NCBI RefSeq assembly: GCF_037658235.1
Contig: NZ_JBBJLN010000001.1
Location: 124,001-188,000, forward strand
Source: Yunchengibacter salinarum
Lineage (GTDB): Bacteria; Pseudomonadota; Alphaproteobacteria; Sphingomonadales; Kordiimonadaceae
Length of the DNA: 64,000 nt
Reading direction: 5' to 3'
The translations under genes were made by a program, and so were the position numbers. Under the pieces are notes generated by a model. It saw nothing but the letters and a program-made list of their open reading frames with translations, was not told the origin of the DNA and searched no databases. How positions within the stretch are numbered: position 1 is the first letter of the stretch; every line of letters begins with the position of its first letter. This document shows, one piece after another, positions 39,841 to 48,581 of the stretch.

Positions 39841-41553
39841 CTAACCGCCACGGCCCTCCGGCTCAAGCCCGGCGATGGGGCCGTCCGGCACCATCGGACA
39901 GGCCGCCGGGTCCGGCAGGCCGTCGATCAGGCGGCGCACCAGGGCGCGGCCCACCTCCGTCGCGGCGCGAAAGGCCACCGGGCGCAGCACCCGGCAGGCC
40001 GCGTCATAATCCCCCTCGCTGATCAGAACCTGGCCCATCAGCACCTGTATATCCGGGTCCACCGGATTGGCGCGATAGGCCCGGCGCACCAGTGGCGCCG
40101 CATCGGCCAGCTTGCGCGGCGGCTGAATGGCACGGGCAAAAGCGGCGTGAAACTGGTGCCGGGGGCCGGGTTCCGATTCAAGCACCCGGTCCAGATCGCG
40201 GATGGCACGGCGCAGACGGGCGCTATCCACGCCGTCCGCCCCCTCGTTCGCCCAGCGATCCCGCTGACGGCGCACGGTGAGCAGCGCCGATTCCCGGACC
40301 AGCGGCAGCTTGTCACCCAGCTTGTCGCGGGCGCCTTCGATCAGCGTGGCCGCCTCGTCCAGCGCCCCGGCGCGGGCCAGCAGCCGGGTCAGCATGGCAA
40401 GCGGAAACGGATTGCGCGGATCGGCGGTGGCCGCCGCCGACAGGGCGCGCGCCAGACGGCCCAGATGGGTGCTGCCGGGCCGGGCGAACAGCACGGCCAC
40501 CTTGACCAGCATTTCCTGCGCGGCCCCGTCCTTCAGGGTGCGCACGCTCAGATCCGGCGGGGTGATCCGCGCTTCCACGCCGATGCTGTGCCGGCTCTCC
40601 CGGCCCCGGCGGAAATCCGCCCGGACCCGGCTGTCCAGCGTGGCGATCCCGAAACCATAGCTGGCCTGCATCGCCGCCTGCGGTGTCTCCCCCTTTTGCA
40701 GGCGGTCCAGCAGCGCCCGCCAGCGGGGGTCGTCCCAGCCGTTCCCCATCAGATGGTGCACCAGTGCCCAGCTCTGTGCATAGAAAAGCGCCCGACCCAT
40801 GCGCGGGCGAAACCCGTCCAGTTCACGGGTCCGCGCCGTCATCAGGGCATCGAAAGAGGCCCAGCGCGGGGCGGCACGGGGCATGGCCACATTCACCGTG
40901 GTCACCGGCTGGCTGGAAACCACGCCTTCCCGCAGGACCGCCCAGAAGGGGCGGTTCATGCCGCCAAAGCGGGCCGAGCCGTCAAAATCCCGGAAACCGG
41001 CGAGAAACTCCGCCAGCCCTTCCTCGAACCACAGGGGAAAGGTGCGCTGATAGCGGTGATGCAGGAAATGATGCACATATTCATGCCGCAACACCTGCTC
41101 GCCGCTGCGGCTGAACATGGAATCCCGCCGCTCGGCGCTGACCACGGCAAAGGTACCATCCAGCGCCGTGCGATACACGCCGCGCGTGGCGGTGATCCCG
41201 GTCAGGTCGGCGAAGCGGGCGTCATCATCCACCACCACCACCGTTACCGGGGATAGCGGCACGCTCAACTCACCGGGAAACAGGGCCTGAAGATACTGGC
41301 GAAAGGCATCCAGCGAGCGGGCCATCCGCCGGGTGCGATCGGCACCCACCTGGCTGATGATGCGCACATGGGGCGTTTCCACCTGAACCCAGCGGCTGTC
41401 ATCGCTTCGGGAAAAGGGAAACAGGGAAAGCGGGTCCCCTTCGCGGGCCGCCACCGGCAAAGCGGCCACAGACAGCGCCAGCAACAGGCAAAACCATCCC
41501 CGCCCCGCCAGTGGCAGGGCAAAGGCGGTCAGCCATGCCCGAACCGGTTTCAT
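39841..41553 (-). CDS. Gluzincin-type (DUF1570/MA-like) peptidase with TPR-like tail
   Basis: 570 residues from the ATG at 41553 (an ATG three codons earlier is possible). A signal peptide ends near AALPVAA. The metallopeptidase core is HEYVH (His157, Glu158, His161) with a downstream Glu in WFEEGLAEF, so the zinc site is complete. From about residue 340 the protein is a run of TPR-like helices (SAAATADPRNPFPLAMLTRLLARAGALDEAATLIEGA...). It is likely a periplasmic peptidase; the substrate is unknown. Just before the start is TATAAT with no ribosome site, suggesting a leaderless mRNA. Confidence 0.82.
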   Translation of the reverse strand: MKPVRAWLTAFALPLAGRGWFCLLLALSVAALPVAAREGDPLSLFPFSRSDDSRWVQVETPHVRIISQVGADRTRRMARSLDAFRQYLQALFPGELSVPLSPVTVVVVDDDARFADLTGITATRGVYRTALDGTFAVVSAERRDSMFSRSGEQVLRHEYVHHFLHHRYQRTFPLWFEEGLAEFLAGFRDFDGSARFGGMNRPFWAVLREGVVSSQPVTTVNVAMPRAAPRWASFDALMTARTRELDGFRPRMGRALFYAQSWALVHHLMGNGWDDPRWRALLDRLQKGETPQAAMQASYGFGIATLDSRVRADFRRGRESRHSIGVEARITPPDLSVRTLKDGAAQEMLVKVAVLFARPGSTHLGRLARALSAAATADPRNPFPLAMLTRLLARAGALDEAATLIEGARDKLGDKLPLVRESALLTVRRQRDRWANEGADGVDSARLRRAIRDLDRVLESEPGPRHQFHAAFARAIQPPRKLADAAPLVRRAYRANPVDPDIQVLMGQVLISEGDYDAACRVLRPVAFRAATEVGRALVRRLIDGLPDPAACPMVPDGPIAGLEPEGRGG

Positions 41554-41560
41554 GGCGCCC

Positions 41561-41566
41561 ATTATA
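41561..41566 (-). promoter_or_regulatory. Consensus -10 element directly before the gluzincin start
   Basis: Read on the minus strand, TATAAT is followed after 7 bases by the ATG at 41553. No good -35 is seen. The position predicts a transcript beginning at the start codon. Confidence 0.4.
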
Positions 41567-41603
41567 ACGCACCAGACCGGTTTGGGCGAGCCTGAACACG
41601 GGA

Positions 41604-42896
41604 TCAGGCAGGCATGGGCGCCAGCGTCCCCACCGGGTCCGACAGACTTTCAGGCGGCTGGGTGAACCAGCGCGGGCCGTCCGCGGTCATGGTCCAGCAA
41701 TCCTCGATCCTGACCCCGAAACGGTCGAAATCATACAAGCCCGGTTCGTTGGAAAAGCACATGCCGGGCGCCAGTTCCCGGCGCTCGTTCTTCACCAGAT
41801 GGATGCCCTCATGGGTTTCCAGCCCGATGCCATGGCCGGTGCGGTGGCTGAGGCCCGGCGTCTCATATCCGGGGCCATAGCCCAGCCCCTCATAAAAGCC
41901 GCGCACCGCCGAATCCAGATCACCCGCTGGCAGGCCGGGCCGGGCGGTTTCCATCACCAGTTGCTGAGCCTGACGCACCGTGCGCCACATGGCCTGCTGT
42001 GCCTCGTCGGGGGCGCCCACCACAATGGTGCGGCTGATGTCCGAGCGATAATCATGCACCTGGCAGCCCACATCCATCAGCACCACGTCCCCTTCGGCCA
42101 CGGGCTTGTCTTCATTTGTGCCGTGGGGATAGGCACTGGCCCGGCCCACCAGCGCCATGGCCCAGGGCGCGGACCCGCCCAGCGCGGTCTGCGCCCGGTT
42201 CAGCGCCGCCTTGATGGTGCCGCCGGTCATGCCGGGCGCGATACGCGGGATCACATGGCCATACGCCTTCAGCGTAACTGCATTTGCCGTGTGCATCAGC
42301 GCCAGTTCCGCCGGTGTCTTGAACAGGCGGCAGCCCTGCACCACCGGCCAGGCGCTGATCTGCTGCATGGCCGGGGCTTCCCGGCGCAGGCCGTCCACGA
42401 TGAAATAGCGGGTGGACTCCTCGATCCCCAGCACGCCGGTGCTCACCCCCGCCCCGGCCAGCAGGCGGCCGATCAGGGCAAAGGGATCTTCATGCTCCTG
42501 CCACACATGGATGTCCGCCGCCACATCCAGGCTTTCCGCCACGCTGGGCTTTTCAAAGGCGGGCGTGACCACATGAATGCCCCCGTCCCGCAGGATCAGC
42601 GCCGCGGTGACACGCTCGCTGCGCCACCAGTGAATGCCGGTGAAATAGATCAGGCTGGCGCCCGGCTCGATCAGCAGCGCATCCTGACCGTGGCGGTCCA
42701 TCAGATCCCGCGCCTTTTCCAGACGGGCATGTCGTTCCGCCTGTGTAACGGGTTGCGCCGCGCCGGTCATGGGGGACAGGCCATCCACCGGTATGTCATC
42801 CTCTGCGGCGCGGGCCCTGCCGCCCCACACGCCGAAGCCGGTGGCGGCCAGAACCCCGCCGGAAGCCACGCCCGCCAGAAAATGCCGCCTATTCAT
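41604..42896 (-). CDS. Exported M24B (Xaa-Pro) aminopeptidase-like protein
   Basis: 430 residues. The N-terminus MNRRHFLAGVASGG is a twin-arginine signal, so the folded, metal-loaded enzyme is probably exported to the periplasm. The pita-bread core has all five metal ligands: Asp in LMDVG, Asp in RSDISRT, His in RTGHGIG, Glu in SNEPGLY and Glu in VRIEDC. M24B enzymes remove N-terminal residues before proline or cleave Xaa-Pro dipeptides. The ATG at 42896 overlaps the stop of the upstream gene by 8 bases, and an OPT peptide transporter begins the same operon: a peptide-use function is likely. Confidence 0.9.
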   Translation of the reverse strand: MNRRHFLAGVASGGVLAATGFGVWGGRARAAEDDIPVDGLSPMTGAAQPVTQAERHARLEKARDLMDRHGQDALLIEPGASLIYFTGIHWWRSERVTAALILRDGGIHVVTPAFEKPSVAESLDVAADIHVWQEHEDPFALIGRLLAGAGVSTGVLGIEESTRYFIVDGLRREAPAMQQISAWPVVQGCRLFKTPAELALMHTANAVTLKAYGHVIPRIAPGMTGGTIKAALNRAQTALGGSAPWAMALVGRASAYPHGTNEDKPVAEGDVVLMDVGCQVHDYRSDISRTIVVGAPDEAQQAMWRTVRQAQQLVMETARPGLPAGDLDSAVRGFYEGLGYGPGYETPGLSHRTGHGIGLETHEGIHLVKNERRELAPGMCFSNEPGLYDFDRFGVRIEDCWTMTADGPRWFTQPPESLSDPVGTLAPMPA

Positions 42897-43461
42897 GGGC
42901 CATCTCCCCCCTGCTGTTTCCCGTGCCGGTGGCCATGACAGCCCGTAACTGGTCGCGGGCATGGCCGAACTGGTCCCGCGCCTTGTCCACCACGGCGCGA
43001 ACCTCGTCCACATAGCCATCGGCGGATGCGGACCAGACCCGGTTCACATAGCGTTCCCCGGCGGCAAAGCTGGAGACGATATCCGCATAGGCTTCCAGCC
43101 CGTAAAGATGCTTCAGGCTGTCCCGCGCATCGGCGAATCGGCGCAGATCGTCCCGCAGGCGGGCATCGATCTCGAAGCGCATATCGTGGGTGGGAATGCT
43201 GTCCTTGCGGGTCACCAGATCATCCAGCGCGGCGATCAGCCGGTCCAGGCTGTCATGCAGCGCGGCGCGATCCCGGTCCAGCACATGGCTTTCCCGCGCC
43301 GCCGTGGCCTTGCCCCGATGCAGCACCCACACGGCCAACGCCCCGACGGCGATTACCGGCAGAAAAACCGGCCAGTCCACCCGCTCCGGGTCCAACGATG
43401 TGAGAAAAGCGGCGGCAATGAAAGAAAACGCCACCACCAGTCTGGCTGTCAGCACGGTCAT
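42889..43461 (-). CDS. Hypothetical membrane-anchored helical protein
   Basis: 190 residues from the ATG at 43461, with AAGGAG upstream. Two hydrophobic N-terminal segments (LVVAFSFIAAAFLTSL and WPVFLPVIAVGALAVWVL) are followed by about 130 residues of charged helix (RDRAALHDSLDRLIAALDDLVTRKDS... and YVDEVRAVVDKARDQFGHARDQL), probably coiled coil. No known family is recognised. It is the middle gene of the OPT transporter-M24 peptidase operon, 16 bases after the transporter and overlapping the peptidase start, so it may be an accessory subunit of that system. Confidence 0.75.
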   Translation of the reverse strand: MTVLTARLVVAFSFIAAAFLTSLDPERVDWPVFLPVIAVGALAVWVLHRGKATAARESHVLDRDRAALHDSLDRLIAALDDLVTRKDSIPTHDMRFEIDARLRDDLRRFADARDSLKHLYGLEAYADIVSSFAAGERYVNRVWSASADGYVDEVRAVVDKARDQFGHARDQLRAVMATGTGNSRGEMAHE

Positions 43462-43477
43462 GTCACGTCTCCTTCCA

Positions 43478-45223
43478 TCAGGCGCCGAGAATGATGGTAA
43501 CGGCACCGCCCACGCCCACCAGCGCTTCGCCCACGATCAGCCCGGCGGCGATAGGGATGCCCCGGTTGTCGGACCAGTCCGTGCCCTTGCGCCGATCCGC
43601 CAGTTCCCTGAGCGCCGTGCCGATGGCATAGGTGAGCACGATATTGAACGGCAGGTAGAAGCCAAGTCCCACCGTGATGCCCAGCCCGCCCGAAAGCGCC
43701 GACAGCAGGCCCCCCATCAGGGCGCCCGCCAGATATTTCTCGGTGGGCACATCGCCGCCGAGAATGCCATCCACCATGGAGGCCAGCGCCTGACCCTGCG
43801 GGGCGGGCAGCTTGTCACTGCCCAGGCCATAGCTTTCATGCAGCACGAAAATCAGCACGATGATCAGGATCGGCCCCAGCCACGCCCCGAAGAACTGGCC
43901 AAGCTGCTGCTGGCGCGGCGTGGCGCCCACCAGATAGCCGGTCTTCAGGTCCAGCATCAGGTCGGTGGCCTGGGACATGGCCACGCAGGTGGCCGCGCCC
44001 ACCGTGATGGCGGCGATGATGGCGGGGCCGTCGTCCATCGCCTCGCCCGCCTGGGTCACAAGGATCAGTATGGTCACGGCGATCAGCGTCATGCCCGACA
44101 GCGGCGACCAGTTGGTGCGCCCGATCGCCTCCGACAGGATGATGCCCGCCATCCATATCCACAGCGTGCCCAGCACCGCCATGCCCAGGCCGCGCCACAA
44201 CCCCACCTGCTCGGTGGATGTGACCGCCATGACCATCAGCAGCACGGTGGCACCGGCAATGGCGACGTACAGCAGCTTGATGGGCAGTTCGTCCCTGCTG
44301 GCCACGCTCTGCACCTTGCCCGCCTGCTGCATGGAACGCACGGCGGAACGGATCAGCGGAAAGGCAAAGGCCACGCCCACCACAGCGCCGCCGATCAACA
44401 TGCCGATGCCGGTGGGCCGGAACAGGGCGAGCCTGAGGCTGTTGGGGTCCGTGACCGGCACCCCCGCCGCGCCCATGGGCAGCAGGTCGGTCAGGTCCAG
44501 CAGCGGGGCCACCGCCCAATAGCAGACAAAGCCGCCCACCACGAAGGCAAGCCCGCCGCGCCCGGCGATAAAGCCCACGCCCACCGTCATCAGCGACAGA
44601 TACCAAGTGCCGTTGAGATATTCCGGCAGGCCCAGATGGGCGAAAAGCGGCAGGTTTTCCACTCCCGCCATCAGGCTGAGCGCGTGCACCGCGCCGGATA
44701 CCAGCATGGCCAGAATCAGCAGCCGGGCCTTTTCCACGCCCGCGCCCGGAGATTTGAGGATGGAGGCCACGGCCACCCCGCCGGGATAGGTCAGCCGCTC
44801 GAAATCGATCATCTGCTTGCGCAGGGGAATGATGAAGGCGATGCCCAGGAAAGCCCCGGCTATGGCGCCGAAGGTCAGCACCACCGGGTCGAAATCCGCC
44901 CCGTAGCCCAGAATGAAAATGGCGGGCACGGAAAACATCATGCCGCTGGAAGCGCCGTTGATGGCGCTCGCCACCGTCTGGGCCACATTGTTTTCCACGA
45001 TGGACCGGCGGCGCAAGATGCCGCGCAATATGCCAAAGCCCAGGATCGCCGCCAGTTCCGACCCTTCGATGGAAAAGCCGAGCCTGAGCGCGGCATAGCC
45101 GATGGACAGCGCGATGATGGCACCGAGAAAATAACCCACCAGCACCGCGTGCGGTGTCAGTTCCGGGTAGGCACCGTGAATGACCGGGGGCACACTGCCC
45201 CCCGTTGACATGGATGATGACAC
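43478..45223 (-). CDS. OPT family oligopeptide transporter
   Basis: 581 residues from a GTG at 45223, chosen because AGGAGG lies 9 bases upstream; an ATG four codons later is an alternative. About 14 to 16 membrane segments with prokaryotic OPT landmarks: GSELAAILGFGILRGILRR, NINGA-like SAINGASSGMMFS, PLRKQMI..LTYPGGVAVASIL near the N-terminus, and DLKTGYLVGATPRQQQLGQFFGA in the middle. The family imports di- to oligopeptides or metal-peptide chelates by proton symport. With the M24 peptidase and the coiled protein downstream it forms a three-gene operon. Confidence 0.92.
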   Translation of the reverse strand: MSSSMSTGGSVPPVIHGAYPELTPHAVLVGYFLGAIIALSIGYAALRLGFSIEGSELAAILGFGILRGILRRRSIVENNVAQTVASAINGASSGMMFSVPAIFILGYGADFDPVVLTFGAIAGAFLGIAFIIPLRKQMIDFERLTYPGGVAVASILKSPGAGVEKARLLILAMLVSGAVHALSLMAGVENLPLFAHLGLPEYLNGTWYLSLMTVGVGFIAGRGGLAFVVGGFVCYWAVAPLLDLTDLLPMGAAGVPVTDPNSLRLALFRPTGIGMLIGGAVVGVAFAFPLIRSAVRSMQQAGKVQSVASRDELPIKLLYVAIAGATVLLMVMAVTSTEQVGLWRGLGMAVLGTLWIWMAGIILSEAIGRTNWSPLSGMTLIAVTILILVTQAGEAMDDGPAIIAAITVGAATCVAMSQATDLMLDLKTGYLVGATPRQQQLGQFFGAWLGPILIIVLIFVLHESYGLGSDKLPAPQGQALASMVDGILGGDVPTEKYLAGALMGGLLSALSGGLGITVGLGFYLPFNIVLTYAIGTALRELADRRKGTDWSDNRGIPIAAGLIVGEALVGVGGAVTIILGA

Positions 45224-45420
45224 CTTGATCCCCCTCCTGAACAGGGCCGCCCGCCCGTTCGCCCCCCGGCGCAACCGGCCCGACAGCCAGCCCCGACGCT
45301 TTGCCCCTTGCGCCGGGGCCTGAACGGCCCCTAAACCTGTCCCCACTGCTTTACCATGACCCGCCCCACCGGGAAAGGCCCGACCAACGAGCGTGAAAGA
45401 CAGCCCCCAAAGGACACCCC

Positions 45421-46839
45421 ATGACCAGCGCCCCAAGGCCGGATCAGCCAGACCGACCACCCGGCCCGCCGCCGGGTGACGGGCCGGGTGCGCCCCAAGG
45501 GGCCCGGATGCGGCGGCATCTGAGCGAACTGATCCGGCTGGCCGTGCCGTCCATCGGTATGCGACTCGGCCTGATGGGGCTGGCCGTGGTGGATACGGCC
45601 ATGGTGGGCCATTATGCCACCACCCATCTGGCCTGGCTGAACCTGGCCAACCAGTCCGTATTCATCTTCGCGCTGGTGGTGGGGCTGGGGCTTCTGCTGG
45701 GCACGCTCATTCAGGTGGCGGGGGCTTACGGCGCCGATCGGACACTGGAATGCGGGGCCATATGGCGCCGCACATTGCGCTTTACCGCGCTGATCTCGGT
45801 GATTCTGGTCGCGGTGCTCTGGCCCGCCGGGCTGTGGCTGGACCTGCTGGGCCAGACCGGCGAAACGGCGGAGCGCGCGGCCATGCTGATCCGTATTCTG
45901 GCGCTGGGCTTGCCGGGGCATCTGTTTTTCGTCAACTGCACCTTTTTCCTTGAAGGGATCAAGCGCAATGAAGTGCCCTTTTTCCTGATCCTGGGCGCCA
46001 ATCTGATCAATGCGGCCAGCAATTATGTGCTGGTCTATGGCGCCCTGGGCGCCCCCGAACTGGGGGCGGAAGGCTCGGCCTGGACATCCACCATCACCCG
46101 CTGGACCATGGCGGCCATGGCCTTCGCCTTTGTCTGGTTCGCCCCGTCCATCCGGCGTTTCGGCGTTCACCGGCCCTATCGTGGGCGCTGGCGGGACTGG
46201 GCGTTGCAACGCACCATCGGCTATACCAGCGCCCTGTCGCTGGCGGCGGAGGTGGCGGCCTTCGCCGGACTGGCCATCTTTGCGGGCTGGCTTGGCACCC
46301 TGCCGCTGGCAGCCCACGGCGTGGTGTTTCAGGTGATCAATCTGCCGCTGATGATCGCGGTGGGTATCGGGGTGGCCACCAGTGTCCGCGTGGGCATCAC
46401 GCTGGCCCGCCGCGACAGGGCGGACACGGCCCGCGCGGTCATGGCCGGGCTGGGGCTGAACGGCGTTACGGTCAGCCTGCTGGCACTTCTGGTCTATCTG
46501 GCGGGCGATCTGTTCCTGTCGCTGTTCACCAATGACCCGCGCGTGATCGCAAAGGTCATGCTGGTGCTGGGGCTGCTGGTGTTCGCCACCATTTTCGATG
46601 CCAGCCAGATGGTCATGTCCAACATATTGCGGGGCTTTTCCGAAACCTGGTGGCCCACCGTCCTTCAGGGCACCAGCTTCGGCCTGGTGATGCTGCCCGC
46701 CTGCTATCTGCTGGCCTTCCCCGCCGGGCGCGGATTGCAGGGGCTGATAGAGGGCATGTTGATCGGTGTCCTGACCTCTCTGGCGCTTCAGGGGCTCAGG
46801 CTGGCATGGCTGCTGCGCCATCCGCCACAGCGACGGTGA
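45421..46839 (+). CDS. MATE family efflux transporter
   Basis: 472 residues with twelve predicted membrane segments in two halves. The N-terminal SIGMRLGLMGLAVVDTAMVGHYATTHLAWLNLANQ and the matching ALSLAAEVAAFAGLAIFAGWLGTLPLAAHGVVFQV at the start of the second half are typical. Exporters of this family extrude cationic drugs or metabolites in exchange for sodium or protons; the substrate is unknown. A Pro-rich, cytoplasmic leader of about 30 residues precedes segment 1. AAAGGAC before the ATG supports the start. It is divergent from the OPT gene and followed by mipA with its own promoter. Confidence 0.92.
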   Translation: MTSAPRPDQPDRPPGPPPGDGPGAPQGARMRRHLSELIRLAVPSIGMRLGLMGLAVVDTAMVGHYATTHLAWLNLANQSVFIFALVVGLGLLLGTLIQVAGAYGADRTLECGAIWRRTLRFTALISVILVAVLWPAGLWLDLLGQTGETAERAAMLIRILALGLPGHLFFVNCTFFLEGIKRNEVPFFLILGANLINAASNYVLVYGALGAPELGAEGSAWTSTITRWTMAAMAFAFVWFAPSIRRFGVHRPYRGRWRDWALQRTIGYTSALSLAAEVAAFAGLAIFAGWLGTLPLAAHGVVFQVINLPLMIAVGIGVATSVRVGITLARRDRADTARAVMAGLGLNGVTVSLLALLVYLAGDLFLSLFTNDPRVIAKVMLVLGLLVFATIFDASQMVMSNILRGFSETWWPTVLQGTSFGLVMLPACYLLAFPAGRGLQGLIEGMLIGVLTSLALQGLRLAWLLRHPPQRR

Positions 46840-46873
46840 CCGGCCACGCCCAATTCCTGTCACACCAGCGCCC

Positions 46874-46902
46874 TTGAAGCGCCCCGGTGGCGGGCCTACG
46901 CT
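46874..46902 (+). promoter_or_regulatory. Predicted leaderless promoter of the MipA gene
   Basis: TTGAAG (46874-46879), 17 bases, TACGCT (46897-46902), then 7 bases to the ATG at 46910. No ribosome site is present, so the message should begin at the start codon. Confidence 0.5.
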
Positions 46903-46909
46903 ATACCCT

Positions 46910-47836
46910 ATGACAACCGCCAGCACCCATTGCCGCACTGTTCGCGCCGCCTGGCCCGGCGCCGTTCTGGGCGTTTTTCCGGGCGTTTTTCTGGGCGTTT
47001 TTCTGGGCATCTGGGGCCTTCTGGCGGTGCCTCAGGCAGCTTCCGCGCAGGAATTTGAACCGCTGGACCGCATGGCCGACACCTTCGAGTCGATCACATC
47101 AGGGGTGGATTCCCTGTGGCCCGATGCGCTGGAAGTGGACGGCCTTCAGGCCCGTGTGGGGTTTGCCACCGGGCTGGTGCCGGATTATACCGGCTCCAAC
47201 AATATGCGGCTGCGCGCCCTGCCGCTCATACAGCTTCGCTACAAGGACGTGTGGAAACTGAACGACACCAAGTTCAGCTATTTCGCCTGGCACAACGGCC
47301 CGTGGAGCGCGGGTCCGCTGGCCAATCTGGTCTTTGGCCGGGACGAACGGCGCAACAAGGTGCTGGAAGGGCTGGGCGATATCAAAACCACGCTGGAACT
47401 GGGCGGCTTCGTGCAGTATCGCACCGAAAAGGCGCTGGTGGATCTGGAAATGCGCCAGGCGCTGGGGGCCGGTCAGGGCGCCACGATCCGGCTGACCGCC
47501 GGTCAGGGCATTTATAAAAGCGGCAAGTTGTTCATCGGGCTGGCGGGCCGGTTGAAATGGCAGTCGGACAAGTCCATGCGCACCAATTTCGGGGTCAGCC
47601 CGGAGCAGGCGGCCCGATCCACCTTCGGGCTGGAAACCTTCACGCCAAAATCCACCATTTCCGAAGGCAGCATCAATCTGGTGGGCGCCTATAATGTGAC
47701 CGAACGCGCCCGCTTTCTGGCGCTGATCAGCTATGCCCGGCTGCTGGGCGATGCGTCCGACAGCCCGCTGGTGGCCGGAAAGGCAGGCTCCGCCAATCAG
47801 ATGGTACTGGGCACCGCGCTGACCTTCACATTTTAG
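46910..47836 (+). CDS. MipA/OmpV family outer-membrane protein
   Basis: 308 residues. A long signal (VLGVFPGVFLGVFLGIWGLLAVPQAASAQ), then repeated amphipathic strands with the family features VDGLQARVGFATGLVPDYTGSNNMRLRALPLIQLRYKD, the FSYFAWHNGPWSAGPLA segment and a C-terminal aromatic Phe (LTFTF), which is the outer-membrane assembly signal. The GVFLGVFLG repeat in the signal reflects a short internal DNA repeat. MipA proteins are linked to murein-enzyme scaffolding or to small-molecule passage; the role here is unknown. Start codon without a ribosome site; see the promoter entry. Confidence 0.88.
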   Translation: MTTASTHCRTVRAAWPGAVLGVFPGVFLGVFLGIWGLLAVPQAASAQEFEPLDRMADTFESITSGVDSLWPDALEVDGLQARVGFATGLVPDYTGSNNMRLRALPLIQLRYKDVWKLNDTKFSYFAWHNGPWSAGPLANLVFGRDERRNKVLEGLGDIKTTLELGGFVQYRTEKALVDLEMRQALGAGQGATIRLTAGQGIYKSGKLFIGLAGRLKWQSDKSMRTNFGVSPEQAARSTFGLETFTPKSTISEGSINLVGAYNVTERARFLALISYARLLGDASDSPLVAGKAGSANQMVLGTALTFTF

Positions 47837-48507
47837 TCAGTATGAAAATCCGCCACGACACCAAGGGGCTTGCGGGTGATGTCGGGCACCCGCGCATCCG
47901 CCGCCGGATGGCCGGTGACCACCAGCATGACCGGCTTTTCCTGCGCTGGCCGGTCGAACATCCGGCGCAAAAACCCCATGGGCGCGGGCGTATGGGTCAG
48001 CGTGGCCAGCCCCGCCTGATGCAGCGCGGCCAACAGAAAGCCACAAGCGATTCCGACACTTTCGGAAACGTAATAATGCTGGTCGCGGGTGCCGTCCGGC
48101 CTGATGTCATAAGCCTTGCGAAACACCGCGATCAGCCAGGGCGCCCTGGTGACGAAGGGCTTGCTGGCATCGGTGCCAAGCGGCGCCAGATCCGCCAGCC
48201 ACTGTGCGCTGGCCTTTTCGGTATAGAAGGTCTGCTCCGCCTGTTCCACGGCGGGCCGCAGCCGGGCCTTCAGCGCGGCGCTTTCCACCGCCGCGAAATG
48301 CCAGGGCTGTTTGTTGGCCCCGCTGGGCGCGCTGGCGGCGGTCTCGATAGCCGCTTCGATCACCGCGCGGGGCACGGGTCGGTCGGAAAAATCGCGCACC
48401 GTCCGGCGCGTGGCCATGCTGTCGCGGAATGCCTGCACACGGGCGAGCGCGTCATCGTCCGACAGATGGGGATATCCTGAAAGCGGTTTGAATTGTCCCT
48501 CGGTCAT
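47833..48507 (-). CDS. Nitroreductase-fold flavoprotein, iodotyrosine-deiodinase-like
   Basis: 224 residues. An FMN-binding nitroreductase fold: RRTVRDFSDRPVP, APSGANKQPWHF, SESVGIACGFLLAALHQAGLATLTHTP. These segments follow iodotyrosine deiodinase (IYD) closely, and the three residues that hold the halotyrosine zwitterion in IYD align with Glu91, Tyr95 (EQTFY) and Lys116. A reductive dehalogenase of halotyrosines, or a related phenol reductase, is therefore plausible. Bacterial IYD homologues with activity are known; activity here is inference. Its stop overlaps the end of the convergent mipA by four bases. Confidence 0.85.
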   Translation of the reverse strand: MTEGQFKPLSGYPHLSDDDALARVQAFRDSMATRRTVRDFSDRPVPRAVIEAAIETAASAPSGANKQPWHFAAVESAALKARLRPAVEQAEQTFYTEKASAQWLADLAPLGTDASKPFVTRAPWLIAVFRKAYDIRPDGTRDQHYYVSESVGIACGFLLAALHQAGLATLTHTPAPMGFLRRMFDRPAQEKPVMLVVTGHPAADARVPDITRKPLGVVADFHTD

Positions 48508-48581
48508 GCTTTCCCTTACACAGAAACGAGCCCTGCCCGCCAAACATCCGGCAGCGCACAGAATGACGGGGACAAACGGCC

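Noticed and set aside
43190..45208. A 672-codon open frame opposite the OPT transporter
   Set aside because: His/Gln/Gly-rich shadow of a membrane protein gene; no motif or start signal.
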